Below, piece by piece: positions 15,955 to 23,545 of a stretch of DNA of 42,459 nucleotides. The notes beneath the pieces are model-generated. The model was given only the letters and a program-made list of their open reading frames with translations, was not told the origin of the DNA and ran no database searches. Source of the DNA: Nocardioides sp. (GTDB taxonomy: Bacteria > Actinomycetota > Actinomycetes > Propionibacteriales > Nocardioidaceae); contig NZ_JAEMSS010000011.1 of the NCBI RefSeq assembly GCF_016462705.1, positions 1 through 42,459 of the forward strand. The letters are read 5' to 3'. Position 1 is the stretch's first letter. Every line of letters starts with the position of its first letter. The position numbers and the translations under genes were made by a program.

Positions 15955-16496
15955 TGTCCCACCACTTCCTGGATTGAGTCGGTCGAGACGCGCAGCTTCG
16001 ACAGCGCCCGGGCGAGGGTGCTCTTCACCGTGCCGGTGGCGATGGCGAGCTCGTCGGCCACCTCCCGCTCGGACAGGTCGAAGTAGTGCCTGAGCACCAC
16101 GACCCGCCGTTCGCGGTCGGTCAGCGTGCGGAGCAGCCGGACCAGCTCGTCGCGCTCGTCGGCGCGCTCGTCGGGCCGGCCCGCCACCTGGCCGAGGTCG
16201 GTCCCGTGGTCGCCGTCGCCCACCTCCAGCATCCGCCGGCGCCGGAGCCGGTCGATGTTGGCGTTGACCAGGATCTTCCGGGCGTAGGCCAGCGCGTCGG
16301 CGCGACGCACCCGTCGCCAGTTGGCGTAGGTGCGCACCAGGGCGGTCTGGGTCAGGTCCTCGGCGAGGTGATGGTCGCCGGTGAGGAGGTACGCCGACCT
16401 CCGCAGCCGCGGCCAGGCCGCGGCCGCGAACTCGTCGAACTCCCCGTCGATCTGCCCGCCGGTCGACCGTGCCACCACTCCCCCGTCCTCATGCAC
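15951..16496 (-). CDS. SigE-family ECF RNA polymerase sigma factor
   Basis: 181 residues from the GTG at 16496; a later in-frame GTG (giving MARSTGGQ) is also possible because no ribosome site settles it. Region 2 is clear: RRSAYLLTGDHHLAEDLTQT followed by ALVRTYANWRRVRRADALAYARKI, which contacts core polymerase and the -10 element. A loose linker (about 95-115) leads to region 4: LTDRERRVVVLRHYFDLSER, then EVADELAIATGTVKSTLARA, the helix-turn-helix for the -35 element. It lacks the extra C-terminal domain of ECF41 types. Its stop overlaps the start of the membrane protein gene by four bases. The target regulon is unknown; the first suspect is its own operon. Confidence 0.9.
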   Translation of the reverse strand: MHEDGGVVARSTGGQIDGEFDEFAAAAWPRLRRSAYLLTGDHHLAEDLTQTALVRTYANWRRVRRADALAYARKILVNANIDRLRRRRMLEVGDGDHGTDLGQVAGRPDERADERDELVRLLRTLTDRERRVVVLRHYFDLSEREVADELAIATGTVKSTLARALSKLRVSTDSIQEVVGQ

Positions 16497-16552
16497 CAGC
16501 GATGGGCTGGCGTCTCACCTGTCTCTACGCAGGGCGGCGGGGTTCGGTTCTG

Positions 16553-17581
16553 TCAGCCGAAGAACACGGCCGCTTCGGCGTACTCCTTCGGGCTGACGAG
16601 CTTCAGCTGGGCGGTGCCCTCGCTGAGCGGGACCCGGATGATGTCGGTCCCCCGGAGCGCGACCATCTTGCCGAAGTCCCCGTCGGCGACGGCGTCGATG
16701 GCCTGCAGCCCGAAGCGGGTGGCCAGCCACCGGTCGAACGCCGTCGGGGTGCCGCCCCGCTGGATGTGACCGAGCACGACGGCGCGGGCCTCCTTGCCGG
16801 TGCGCTGCTCGATCTCCCGGGCGAGCCGGTCGCCGATGCCGCCGAGCCGGACGTGCCCGAACGCGTCGAGCTCACCGGAGGTGACCGTCATGTCGCCGCC
16901 CTCCGCGGGCACGGCGCCCTCGGAGACGACGATGATCGGCGCGTACTGGGTCTGGAACCGGGTCTCGACGTGGGCGCACACCGCCTCGATGTCGAAGGGC
17001 TGCTCCGGGATCAGGACCGCGCTCGCGCCGCCCGCGATGCCGGAGTGGAGCGCGATCCAGCCGGCGTGCCGGCCCATCACCTCGACGACGAGGACCCGGT
17101 GGTGGGACTCGGCGGTCGTGTGCAGCCGGTCGATCGCCTCCGTCGCGATGTTGACGGCGGTGTCGAAGCCGAACGTGAAGTCCGTGCCGGACAGGTCGTT
17201 GTCGATGGTCTTGGGCACGCCGACCACGTGGACGCCCAGGTCGGCGAGCTTGGTGGCGACCCCGAGGGTGTCCTCGCCGCCGATCGCGACCAGGGCGTCG
17301 ACCCCGGACGAGGCGAGGTTGGCCTGGATCCGCTCGACGCCGTCGTCGATCTTGAACGGGTTGGTGCGCGAGGAGCCGAGGATGGTGCCGCCGCGTGGGA
17401 GGATCCCGCGGCACTCCTTGATGCCGAGCTCCATGGTCAGGCCCTCGAGCGGGCCCTTCCAGCCGTCGCGGAAGCCGACGAACTCGAAGCCGTGGGTCTT
17501 CACCCCTTGGCGGACGACCGCCCGGATGACCGCATTGAGGCCGGGGCAGTCCCCGCCTCCCGTGAGTACGCCGACGCGCAT
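16553..17581 (-). CDS. pfp: 6-phosphofructokinase with pyrophosphate-type signature
   Basis: 342 residues, ATG start with AGGAG six bases upstream. It phosphorylates fructose 6-phosphate at C1 in glycolysis. Family blocks: MRVGVLTGGGDCPGLNAVIR (phosphate-donor glycine loop), GGEDT at 101-105, PKTIDND at 123-129 with catalytic Asp, MGRHAGWIA, and the fructose-phosphate region GHIQRGG. Residue 104 is Asp and residue 124 is Lys, numbering that coincides with E. coli PfkA, where both are Gly. Asp104/Lys124 is the pair that marks PPi-dependent enzymes and blocks ATP use, as in Amycolatopsis PPi-PFK (family knowledge). PPi dependence is therefore likely but not proven. In Streptomyces a pfk gene also lies near macRS and glk (from memory). 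The gene has its own promoter region, divergent from DUF1028. Confidence 0.9.
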   Translation of the reverse strand: MRVGVLTGGGDCPGLNAVIRAVVRQGVKTHGFEFVGFRDGWKGPLEGLTMELGIKECRGILPRGGTILGSSRTNPFKIDDGVERIQANLASSGVDALVAIGGEDTLGVATKLADLGVHVVGVPKTIDNDLSGTDFTFGFDTAVNIATEAIDRLHTTAESHHRVLVVEVMGRHAGWIALHSGIAGGASAVLIPEQPFDIEAVCAHVETRFQTQYAPIIVVSEGAVPAEGGDMTVTSGELDAFGHVRLGGIGDRLAREIEQRTGKEARAVVLGHIQRGGTPTAFDRWLATRFGLQAIDAVADGDFGKMVALRGTDIIRVPLSEGTAQLKLVSPKEYAEAAVFFG

Positions 17582-17628
17582 GTGAGCTCCTGGATCAGGC
17601 CTGGATTGGATCGTTCAAGTCGTCGCTG

Positions 17629-17634
17629 ACACTA
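17629..17634 (-). promoter_or_regulatory. candidate pfp promoter -10
   Basis: On the minus strand TAGTGT fits TANNNT; a TGGACG hexamer about 16-17 bases upstream resembles a -35. Transcription would start near 17622, giving a leader of about 40 bases that includes the AGGAG ribosome site. Confidence 0.4.
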
Positions 17635-17700
17635 GCGCAACCCGACGTCGCGTCCAGGGCCGGAAGACCTGCCCACCGCTGGGCACTAAGGTCCGTGCCC

Positions 17701-18525
17701 ATGACGTTCTCGATCGTGGCCAGGTCCGCCGACGGGGAGTCCTGGGGGGTCGCCGTCGCCTCGAAGTTCCTCGCCGTCGGCTCGGCCGTCCCGGCCGCCG
17801 TGGCGGGAGTGGGGGCGATCGCGACCCAGGCCGACGCCAACGTCGCCTACAAGGGCCTCGCGCTGGCCCACCTCGACGCGGGAGCGACCGCCTCGGTCGC
17901 GCTGACCCGGCTGCTCGAGGAGGACGAGGGACGCGACCACCGGCAGGTCGGGATCGTCGACGTCGAGGGCGGCGCCGCGACCCACACGGGGCACGCCTGC
18001 ATCGACTGGGCCGGCGGCGAGACCGGCGAGGGCTTCGCCGTCCAGGGCAACTGCCTCGCCGGCGAGGACGTGGTGCTGGCGATGGTCGCCGCGTGGCACG
18101 CCTCCTCCCCCGACCTCCCGCTGGCGCACCGGCTGCTCGCCGCGCTGACGGCGGGCGACGACGCCGGTGGCGACAAACGGGGCCGCCAGTCGGCGGCGCT
18201 CCTGGTCGTCCGCGAGGGGGCCGGCTACGGCGGGGGCGACGACATCGCGGTGGACCTGCGCGTCGACGACCACGCCACCCCGATCCCCGAGCTCGCCCGG
18301 CTGCTCGACCTCAACGACCTCTACCTCACCGCCTCGACGGATGAGGAGAAGGTGCCGGTGACCGCGGCTCTCGGTGAGGAGCTCCAGGCGTTCGCGCGAG
18401 CCCAGGGCCACGCCGACTTCCACGAGTGGGTCGGCACCGAGAACTACGAGATGCGGGTGGACCCCGACCTGGGCTGGATCGACCGACAGGTCCTCGACGT
18501 GGTCCGGGCGAACCAGGAGGGCTGA
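17701..18525 (+). CDS. DUF1028 protein (Ntn-hydrolase fold)
   Basis: 274 residues from the ATG at 17701. A GTG two codons earlier sits too close to the AAGG ribosome site. The protein opens with TFSIVARSADGESWGVAVAS, then KFLAVGSAVPAAVAGVGAIATQADANVAYKGL in the standard DUF1028 order, and later CIDWAGGETGEGFAVQGNCL and DLPLAHRLLAAL. DUF1028 proteins belong to the Ntn-hydrolase superfamily and some are fused to peptidoglycan-binding domains; the substrate is unknown, perhaps small peptides or amides. Here the C-terminus carries an additional GYGGGDDIAVDLRVDDH core and a helical tail of about 55 residues, the usual full-length form. glpK begins 3 bases after its stop, with its AGGAGG site inside this gene, so the two are co-expressed. 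Confidence 0.88.
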   Translation: MTFSIVARSADGESWGVAVASKFLAVGSAVPAAVAGVGAIATQADANVAYKGLALAHLDAGATASVALTRLLEEDEGRDHRQVGIVDVEGGAATHTGHACIDWAGGETGEGFAVQGNCLAGEDVVLAMVAAWHASSPDLPLAHRLLAALTAGDDAGGDKRGRQSAALLVVREGAGYGGGDDIAVDLRVDDHATPIPELARLLDLNDLYLTASTDEEKVPVTAALGEELQAFARAQGHADFHEWVGTENYEMRVDPDLGWIDRQVLDVVRANQEG

Positions 18526-18527
18526 GC

Positions 18528-20027
18528 GTGAGCATCCTGGCCATCGACGCCGGCACGACCGGCGTGACCGCCGTCGTGGTCACCCCGGACGGGCGGATCG
18601 CGGCCAAGGGGTACGAGGAGTTCGCCCAGCACTTCCCCCAGCCGGGCTGGGTCGAGCACAGTCCCGAGGAGATCTGGCAGGCGACCCTCGAGGCCACCCG
18701 GGCGGCGCTCGCCCAGGTCGACTCCTCCGAGCTCCGGGGCATCGGGATCACCAACCAGCGCGAGACGGTGGTGATCTGGGACCGGGAGACGCTGGGCTCC
18801 CCGCGCCGCGCGATCGTCTGGCAGGACCGGCGTACCGCCGACATCTGCACCCGGCTGCGTGACGAGGGGCACGAGGACCGGGTCACCGAGCTGACCGGGC
18901 TGCGCCTCGACCCCTACTTCTCCGGCACGAAGCTGGTCTGGCTCGCGGAGAACGAGCCGCACACCTGGGCGCTGGTGGAGTCCGGCCGCTACGCGATCGG
19001 CACCGTCGACTCCTACCTCATCGCCCGGATGACCCGAGGCACGTGGCACGTCACCGACGTGTCCAACGCCTCGCGCACCCTGCTCTTCGACCTCGCCGCC
19101 GGCGACTGGTCAGACGAGCTGTGCTCGATCTTCGGCGTCCCGCGTGACGCCCTGCCCGACCTGGTTCCCAACTGGGGCGAGATCGCCACGACCGAGCCTT
19201 CGTCGTTCCTGGGTCTCGGGCTGCCCATCGCGGGGGTCGCCGGCGACCAGCAGTCGGCCCTGTTCGGCCAGACCTGCTTCGACGTGGGCGACTCGAAGTG
19301 CACCTACGGCACCGGCTCGTTCATCCTCACCAACACGGGGCCGTCGCTGCAGCGCTCCGACGCCGGACTGCTCTCGACCGCGGCCTGGCGCTCTCCCGAC
19401 GGCGACCTCACCTACGCGCTCGAGGGCGCCATCTTCGTGACCGGTGCGGCCGTGCAGTGGCTGCGCGACGGGCTGCAGATCGTCGGCTCCGCAGCCGAGA
19501 CGGCGGCGATCGCCTCGACCGTCGACTCGACCGACGGAGTGGTCTTCGTCCCGGCGCTCACCGGCCTCGGCGCACCGCACTGGGACCCGCACGCCCGCGG
19601 GCTCATCATCGGCATCACCCGCGGCACCACCCGGGCGCACCTCGTCCGGGCAACCCTCGAGGCGATCGCCTTCGAGGTGCGCGACGTGCTGGAGACGATG
19701 ACCGCCGGAGGGCCGGACGCCACCGGCCTGGCCACGTTGCGGGTGGACGGCGGGGCGTCGGCCAACGACCTGCTCTGCCAGCTGCAGGCCGACCAGCTGG
19801 GCGTCCCGGTGGAGCGGCCCAGGCTCGTCGAGACGACGGCGCTGGGCGCGGCGTTCCTGGCCGGGCTCGGCACTGGTGTCTGGGCGTCGGCCGACGACCT
19901 GCGCGAGACGTGGCAGCTCGACCGGTCGTTCACCCCCTCCGCCGACCGCTCGGCCGCCGACGCCGCCCACACCCGGTGGAAGGACGCCGTCGAGCGGTCG
20001 AAGGGCTGGGCTGGGTCAGGGCACTAG
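18528..20027 (+). CDS. glpK: glycerol kinase
   Basis: 499 residues from a GTG set by AGGAGG seven bases upstream (18515-18520). It converts glycerol and ATP to glycerol 3-phosphate. FGGY-family features: phosphate loop IDAGTTGVTAVVV, GITNQRETVVIWDRETLG with the glycerol-binding Arg-Glu pair, VWQDRRTAD, GTVDSYLIARMT, AGDQQSALFGQTCF (catalytic Asp), KCTYGTGSFIL, GLGAPHWDPHARG and VDGGASANDLLCQLQADQLG. Length matches E. coli GlpK (about 502). It follows a DUF1028 gene rather than glpF or glpD, so this is not a classic glycerol operon. The stop codon shares the palindrome CTAG with the convergent coiled-coil gene, leaving no room for a separate terminator. Confidence 0.96.
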   Translation: MSILAIDAGTTGVTAVVVTPDGRIAAKGYEEFAQHFPQPGWVEHSPEEIWQATLEATRAALAQVDSSELRGIGITNQRETVVIWDRETLGSPRRAIVWQDRRTADICTRLRDEGHEDRVTELTGLRLDPYFSGTKLVWLAENEPHTWALVESGRYAIGTVDSYLIARMTRGTWHVTDVSNASRTLLFDLAAGDWSDELCSIFGVPRDALPDLVPNWGEIATTEPSSFLGLGLPIAGVAGDQQSALFGQTCFDVGDSKCTYGTGSFILTNTGPSLQRSDAGLLSTAAWRSPDGDLTYALEGAIFVTGAAVQWLRDGLQIVGSAAETAAIASTVDSTDGVVFVPALTGLGAPHWDPHARGLIIGITRGTTRAHLVRATLEAIAFEVRDVLETMTAGGPDATGLATLRVDGGASANDLLCQLQADQLGVPVERPRLVETTALGAAFLAGLGTGVWASADDLRETWQLDRSFTPSADRSAADAAHTRWKDAVERSKGWAGSGH

Positions 20028-20908
20028 CTGAGCCTGTCCAGCCTCCTCGCGGCGGCGTCCCGCTCGCGGGTGGCCTCGGTGACCGCTTCCTGCGCCTCGT
20101 CCCGGGCGTCCTCGGCCTCCGCGATCGCGTCGTCGACCTCGTCCGCGGTCTCCTCGAGCTCGGCGATCCTGCGCTTGAGCTCGTCGATCTCGGCCTGGAC
20201 CTGCATCGAGCGGGCCTCGAGCTCGACGAGCTCGGCCGCCGCGGTCTCGAGGGCATCGGAGGCCTCGGCCAGGCTGTCCTCGGCCGCATCCAGCTGCTCC
20301 TGCGCGGCAGCCCGGGCCTTCTCGTCCTGGTCGGGGTCGGGGACGACGTGCAGGTCCGGCTTCGTGGGAGCGTCCGCCTCGCGGGCGGGCGCCTCGAATC
20401 CGAGCGCCTCGGGCACGGCCACGGCCTGGTCCAACGCCACGGCGTCGACCCCGGTCGACGACAACGCTGCCACGAGGAGACCGCTGCGCACCGCGGCCGC
20501 GCAACCCTGGTCGACCATCGACGCGGTGAGGGTGGCCTCGACCTGGTCGGCGACGGCGTCGGTGACCTTCTGCCCGTGCTCACGGGCCAGTGCCCGGGCC
20601 CGGGTGGTGACCGCGGCCGTGAGCTGGCGGCGCTGCCTGGTCAGCGCCCGCAGCTCGTCACCGGACATCGCGGCCTGCGCCTCGCGCAGGGCCGCGCCGA
20701 CGGTGAGGACCTGCTCGACCTGCTCGGTCTCGTGCCTGACCAGCAGGTTGACCACCCAGGCGGCCAGCGAGGGCTTCTTGAGCGCCTTGACCCGCGGCGC
20801 CAGGTCGGTGCCCTTGAGCTCCTTGGCCTTCGCGTCCCGGGCGGGGGTGAAGTCGCCCAGGCCCAGGGCGTAAAGCTCGTCGGCGATGCTGAGCAGGTCG
20901 TCGGTCAT
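20024..20908 (-). CDS. alanine/glutamate-rich coiled-coil protein, function unknown
   Basis: 294 residues from the ATG at 20908 (MTDDLLSIADELYALGLGDF); an in-frame ATG four codons upstream is possible. The N-terminal 170 residues are helical with a conserved-looking start (FTPARDAKAKELKG, then LKKPSLAAWVVNLLVRHE). A charged linker follows (about 175-205), then a long coiled coil (about 205-290; heptads of Leu/Ala/Val between runs of Glu/Asp/Arg such as ELKRRIAELEETADEVDDAI). No membrane segment or signal. Proteins of this size with the same N-terminus occur in other Nocardioides-like genomes as hypotheticals (from memory). Possibly a scaffolding or DNA-associated protein, but there is no direct evidence. 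It overlaps glpK by four bases, tail to tail. Confidence 0.7.
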   Translation of the reverse strand: MTDDLLSIADELYALGLGDFTPARDAKAKELKGTDLAPRVKALKKPSLAAWVVNLLVRHETEQVEQVLTVGAALREAQAAMSGDELRALTRQRRQLTAAVTTRARALAREHGQKVTDAVADQVEATLTASMVDQGCAAAVRSGLLVAALSSTGVDAVALDQAVAVPEALGFEAPAREADAPTKPDLHVVPDPDQDEKARAAAQEQLDAAEDSLAEASDALETAAAELVELEARSMQVQAEIDELKRRIAELEETADEVDDAIAEAEDARDEAQEAVTEATRERDAAARRLDRLS

Positions 20909-20927
20909 CGTCCCGATCATTCCAGCG

Positions 20928-21815
20928 TCAGGGCCGGCCGGCCGCGTCCCATGCGTCGTGAGCTCCTCGGACGCTCGACCAGAGCGCCTCGAGATCGTCC
21001 GCCGGGACGTCGTCCACGGGCACCCTCAGCACCGTGACGAGGGCGTTGCGCCAGTCGGTGTACGAGGTGACGTCGCGTTCGACCCGGGAGGAGCCGCCGA
21101 CCCGGCTCAGCACGCAACCGCGCAGGGAGTCGTAGTGCGTGTCCCGGCGCCGCTGCACCACGAGGACCCGGGTGAAGACGCCGTCCGGCGGGGTCGACAG
21201 CTCCGCGTGGGCCGAGGCGATGCCGTCGTCGTCGACGGGCCGAGGTGTCACCTCGATCCCGCGGAAGGTGCCCCCCGAGGCGTGGGTGAAGGACCAGCCG
21301 TCCGGGGTCACGCCGTCCAGGGCGTGGCCGAAGCCGCCGTCCTCGAACGGTCCGTCGACCAGTGCCACCGGGTCCCGGAAGCCCTCGCCCAGCCCCGCGT
21401 CCGGCCACCAGCGGCCACCGGGGTTCTCGCCGGTCGGCAGCCCGGAGACGACGAGCACGAGGTGGTTGAGCTCGGCGCCCCCACGGTGCTCCGGCCGCGT
21501 CCAGACGTGCCCGTGCCGGTGGCTCACGTCGAAGCCGAGCGCCTCGAGCCCGGCACCCAGGGCCGTGTTCTGGTGGAAGCAGTACCCGGCGCGACCGACC
21601 GTCGCCACCCGCCTCAGGCAGTCCTCGACGGCCGTCGATGGCGGGGTGCCGCCGAGGAGGTTGGCGAGCATGATCCCGAGGTTCTCGTAGGGCACGGCGT
21701 CGAGATGTGCCCGGTGGACCCGACGGAGGGTCTCGAGGGTCGGGGGCAGCCCCGGGTCGACGTCGATCCGCGCCAGGTAGGCGTGCGCCCCGGCCGGGCC
21801 TGCTCCGGGTCTCAC
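20928..21815 (-). CDS. nat: arylamine N-acetyltransferase
   Basis: 295 residues from a GTG that overlaps the stop of the upstream exported-protein gene (GTGA). NAT enzymes move acetyl from acetyl-CoA to arylamines or hydrazines by ping-pong chemistry. The catalytic triad is Cys79 (GRAGYCFHQN), His118 (ELNHLVLVV) and Asp139 (RWWPDAGLGEGFRDP). VPYENLGIMLANLLGG is the family helix before the cysteine. The classical RGGYCFExN reads RAGYCFHQN here, so the second Gly is Ala and Glu is His. That is unusual, but the triad is intact. The C-terminal lid domain (about 200-290) is present. It is the third gene of a unit macR - exported protein - nat; in mycobacteria NAT is linked to cholesterol catabolism, which is not indicated here. 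Confidence 0.88.
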   Translation of the reverse strand: MRPGAGPAGAHAYLARIDVDPGLPPTLETLRRVHRAHLDAVPYENLGIMLANLLGGTPPSTAVEDCLRRVATVGRAGYCFHQNTALGAGLEALGFDVSHRHGHVWTRPEHRGGAELNHLVLVVSGLPTGENPGGRWWPDAGLGEGFRDPVALVDGPFEDGGFGHALDGVTPDGWSFTHASGGTFRGIEVTPRPVDDDGIASAHAELSTPPDGVFTRVLVVQRRRDTHYDSLRGCVLSRVGGSSRVERDVTSYTDWRNALVTVLRVPVDDVPADDLEALWSSVRGAHDAWDAAGRP

Positions 21816-22429
21816 GGTGCCGCGACGGCCCCGACCCGGATCGCGGACATCGAGGCAGCGGCGGACACGCTCTGGGCGCCGCTCTGCTTGGTGCACTCGA
21901 CCAGGACGGTGCCGGCGGCGGGGAGCCTGAAAGCAGCGTCGAGCTGGAACTGGTCGCGGTAGACGTCGGAGCCCGTGTCCGGCCGCAGCAGCGCGTAGAA
22001 GCCCATCGTCCCACCCGCCAGCGTCGCCCCCGTGGAGCGCAGGAAGCACCTCGGCTCACCGATCTGCGCGCCGCTCAGGTTCTCCACGAAGACCGCGGCC
22101 TCCACGTAGTAGGAGCCGGCCGCCAGGTCCAGCGTGCGCACCACGGTGCGGTTGGGCGCGTTGACGTCCGCGGTGATCGGGACCAGCGCCTGGTTGACCG
22201 CGAGGACGGTCACGGCCGGGTCGGCCGCACCCTTCTTGAGGTCCCTGGCCTTGAGCGAGCCGTTCTTGACCTCACCTGACCGCACTGCGTTCTTCTTGAT
22301 CTGGGCTGCGCCCACGCTGTTCTTGGGAAGCTGGACAGCGGCGTACGCCGTGCCGCCCAGGGCCACGACGAGCGCCAGCGCCGAGACGATCAGGGCCGCG
22401 GACGGTCGGCGGTCGGGCTTCTGGGACAT
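21812..22429 (-). CDS. exported protein with LPKNSVG-type stalk motif
   Basis: 205 residues from the ATG at 22429, with a GGAGAACC ribosome region upstream. Residues 10-30 form a hydrophobic segment (ALIVSALALVVALGGTAYAA) with a likely signal-peptidase site after AYA. The mature part begins with LPKNSVGAAQIKKNAVRSG then EVKNGSLKARDLKKG. This Lys/Asn/Val repeat is common in secreted actinobacterial proteins as a spacer of collagen- or pectate-lyase-like look (family knowledge). The remainder (about 75-205) is beta-rich, with two cysteines (EPRCFLR and LVECTKQ) that could be disulfide-bonded. No catalytic motif. It lies directly after macR (13 bases) and overlaps nat by four bases, so it belongs to the MacR operon and may be a cell-surface output. 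Confidence 0.72.
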   Translation of the reverse strand: MSQKPDRRPSAALIVSALALVVALGGTAYAAVQLPKNSVGAAQIKKNAVRSGEVKNGSLKARDLKKGAADPAVTVLAVNQALVPITADVNAPNRTVVRTLDLAAGSYYVEAAVFVENLSGAQIGEPRCFLRSTGATLAGGTMGFYALLRPDTGSDVYRDQFQLDAAFRLPAAGTVLVECTKQSGAQSVSAAASMSAIRVGAVAAP

Positions 22430-22442
22430 GGTGGTTCTCCTG

Positions 22443-23120
22443 TCAGTCGTCGGGCTCGTCGAGTCCCTGCTGGATCGCGTAGCGGGTGAGCTCCACGCGG
22501 TTGTGCATCTGCAGCTTGCGGAGGGTGTTCTGCACATGGTTCTGGACGGTCCGGTGCGAGAGGACCAGGCGCTCGGCGATCTGCTTGTAGGACATGCCCT
22601 TCGCGACCATCCGGAGCACCTCCGTCTCGCGCTCGGTGAGCGCCGGCTCGGACGAGTCGGGCTGCGGCCCGGACTCGTTGAGGCGGCGGAACTCGCCCAG
22701 CACCAGCCCCGCGAGGCCGGGCGTGAAGACGGTGTCACCGGCGGCCACCCGGCGTACGGCGTCGAGCAGCTCGGCCCGGGACGCCGACTTCACCAGGTAG
22801 CCGGTGGCTCCGGCCTTCACCGCGTCGAGCACGTCCCCCTGCTCGCCCGAGGCGGAGAGGATCAGCACCCGGGCACCGGGGTCCTGACGGAGGACCTCGG
22901 CGGTCACCTCGACGCCGTTGGGGCCGGGGATCTGCAGGTCCAGCACCACCACGTGGGGCCGGCAGGCGGGGAACCGGGCCAGCGCCTCCGTGCCGTTGGC
23001 GGCGACGCCGACGACCTCGAAGCCGGCGGCCCGGAGGTCGCGCTCGACGGCGTCGCGCCACATCGGGTGGTCGTCGACGACCATCACCCGGACGGCGGAG
23101 GCGGCGCTCGCATCGGTCAC
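22443..23120 (-). CDS. macR: MacR-like NarL/FixJ-family response regulator
   Basis: 225 residues from the GTG at 23120. An ATG four codons earlier would lie inside the candidate -10 hexamer. Receiver domain: acidic pocket VVDDHPMWRDAVERDL (Asp16/Asp17), phosphoacceptor Asp61 in VVLDLQIPGPNGVEV, Thr/Ser at LILSASGEQ, and the lysine of GYLVKSAS. The LuxR-type helix-turn-helix follows: LTERETEVLRMVAKGMSYKQ, then IAERLVLSHRTVQNHVQNTL. This combination, and TVFTPGLAGLVLGEFRRL in the linker, is typical of the MacRS systems of actinobacteria. The expected partner, a MacS-type kinase, is encoded 2.5 kb away on the same strand with three genes in between. The regulator heads an operon with the exported protein and nat. 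Confidence 0.88.
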   Translation of the reverse strand: MTDASAASAVRVMVVDDHPMWRDAVERDLRAAGFEVVGVAANGTEALARFPACRPHVVVLDLQIPGPNGVEVTAEVLRQDPGARVLILSASGEQGDVLDAVKAGATGYLVKSASRAELLDAVRRVAAGDTVFTPGLAGLVLGEFRRLNESGPQPDSSEPALTERETEVLRMVAKGMSYKQIAERLVLSHRTVQNHVQNTLRKLQMHNRVELTRYAIQQGLDEPDD

Positions 23121-23127
23121 GCCGCCG

Positions 23128-23133
23128 AACATA
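23128..23133 (-). promoter_or_regulatory. candidate -10 hexamer for leaderless macR
   Basis: On the minus strand TATGTT lies seven bases before the GTG at 23120. No ribosome site precedes that GTG, so a leaderless transcript is likely. It is back-to-back with the -10 hexamer of the VOC gene, about 28 bases apart. Confidence 0.45.
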
Positions 23134-23161
23134 ACGCCACGGGGCTGTCGGCGTGCGGTCC

Positions 23162-23167
23162 TACGCT
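23162..23167 (+). promoter_or_regulatory. candidate -10 hexamer for the leaderless VOC gene
   Basis: TACGCT fits TANNNT and ends six bases before the ATG at 23174, so transcription would start at the A of ATG. There is no Shine-Dalgarno sequence. The -35 region would overlap that of the divergent macR promoter. Confidence 0.5.
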
Positions 23168-23173
23168 CCCGGC

Positions 23174-23545
23174 ATGACTCTTTCCCTCGGCATGATCACG
23201 TGCGACTCGACCGACCCGGTGCCCCTCGCGACCTGGTGGGCCGAGCAGGTCGGCGGCCAGGTCGCCGACCCCTACGGCGGCACCTACGTGCTCGTCTCCG
23301 GCGGGCCGGTGATGCTCGCGTTCCAGCTGGTCGACGACCCCACCACCGGCAAGAACCGCCTGCACCTCGACCTCACCGCCGACGACCTCGACGGCGAGGT
23401 CGACCGCCTCCTCGCCGCCGGCGCGGGCCTGGTGGGACGTCGGGGTGACGAGTCGTTCCGGTGGGTGACGCTCACCGACCCGGACGGCAACGAGTTCTGC
23501 GTCGCCGGCCGGGCGGAGGCAGCCGAGGCCGTCGCCCCGGACTAG
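23174..23545 (+). CDS. VOC-superfamily (glyoxalase/bleomycin-resistance) protein
   Basis: 123 residues from the ATG at 23174. It has the two beta-alpha-beta-beta-beta modules of vicinal oxygen chelate proteins: ITCDSTDPVPLATWWAEQVG and RLHLDLTADDLDGEVDRLLA, closing with VTLTDPDGNEFCVAG, the classic C-terminal strand with its acidic metal or substrate ligand. Small single-domain members act in drug binding, isomerisation or detoxification; no specific function can be named. Leaderless start is likely. Its stop shares CTAG with the stop of the convergent flavin-reductase-like gene. It occupies the gap between macR and macS genes. Confidence 0.85.
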   Translation: MTLSLGMITCDSTDPVPLATWWAEQVGGQVADPYGGTYVLVSGGPVMLAFQLVDDPTTGKNRLHLDLTADDLDGEVDRLLAAGAGLVGRRGDESFRWVTLTDPDGNEFCVAGRAEAAEAVAPD

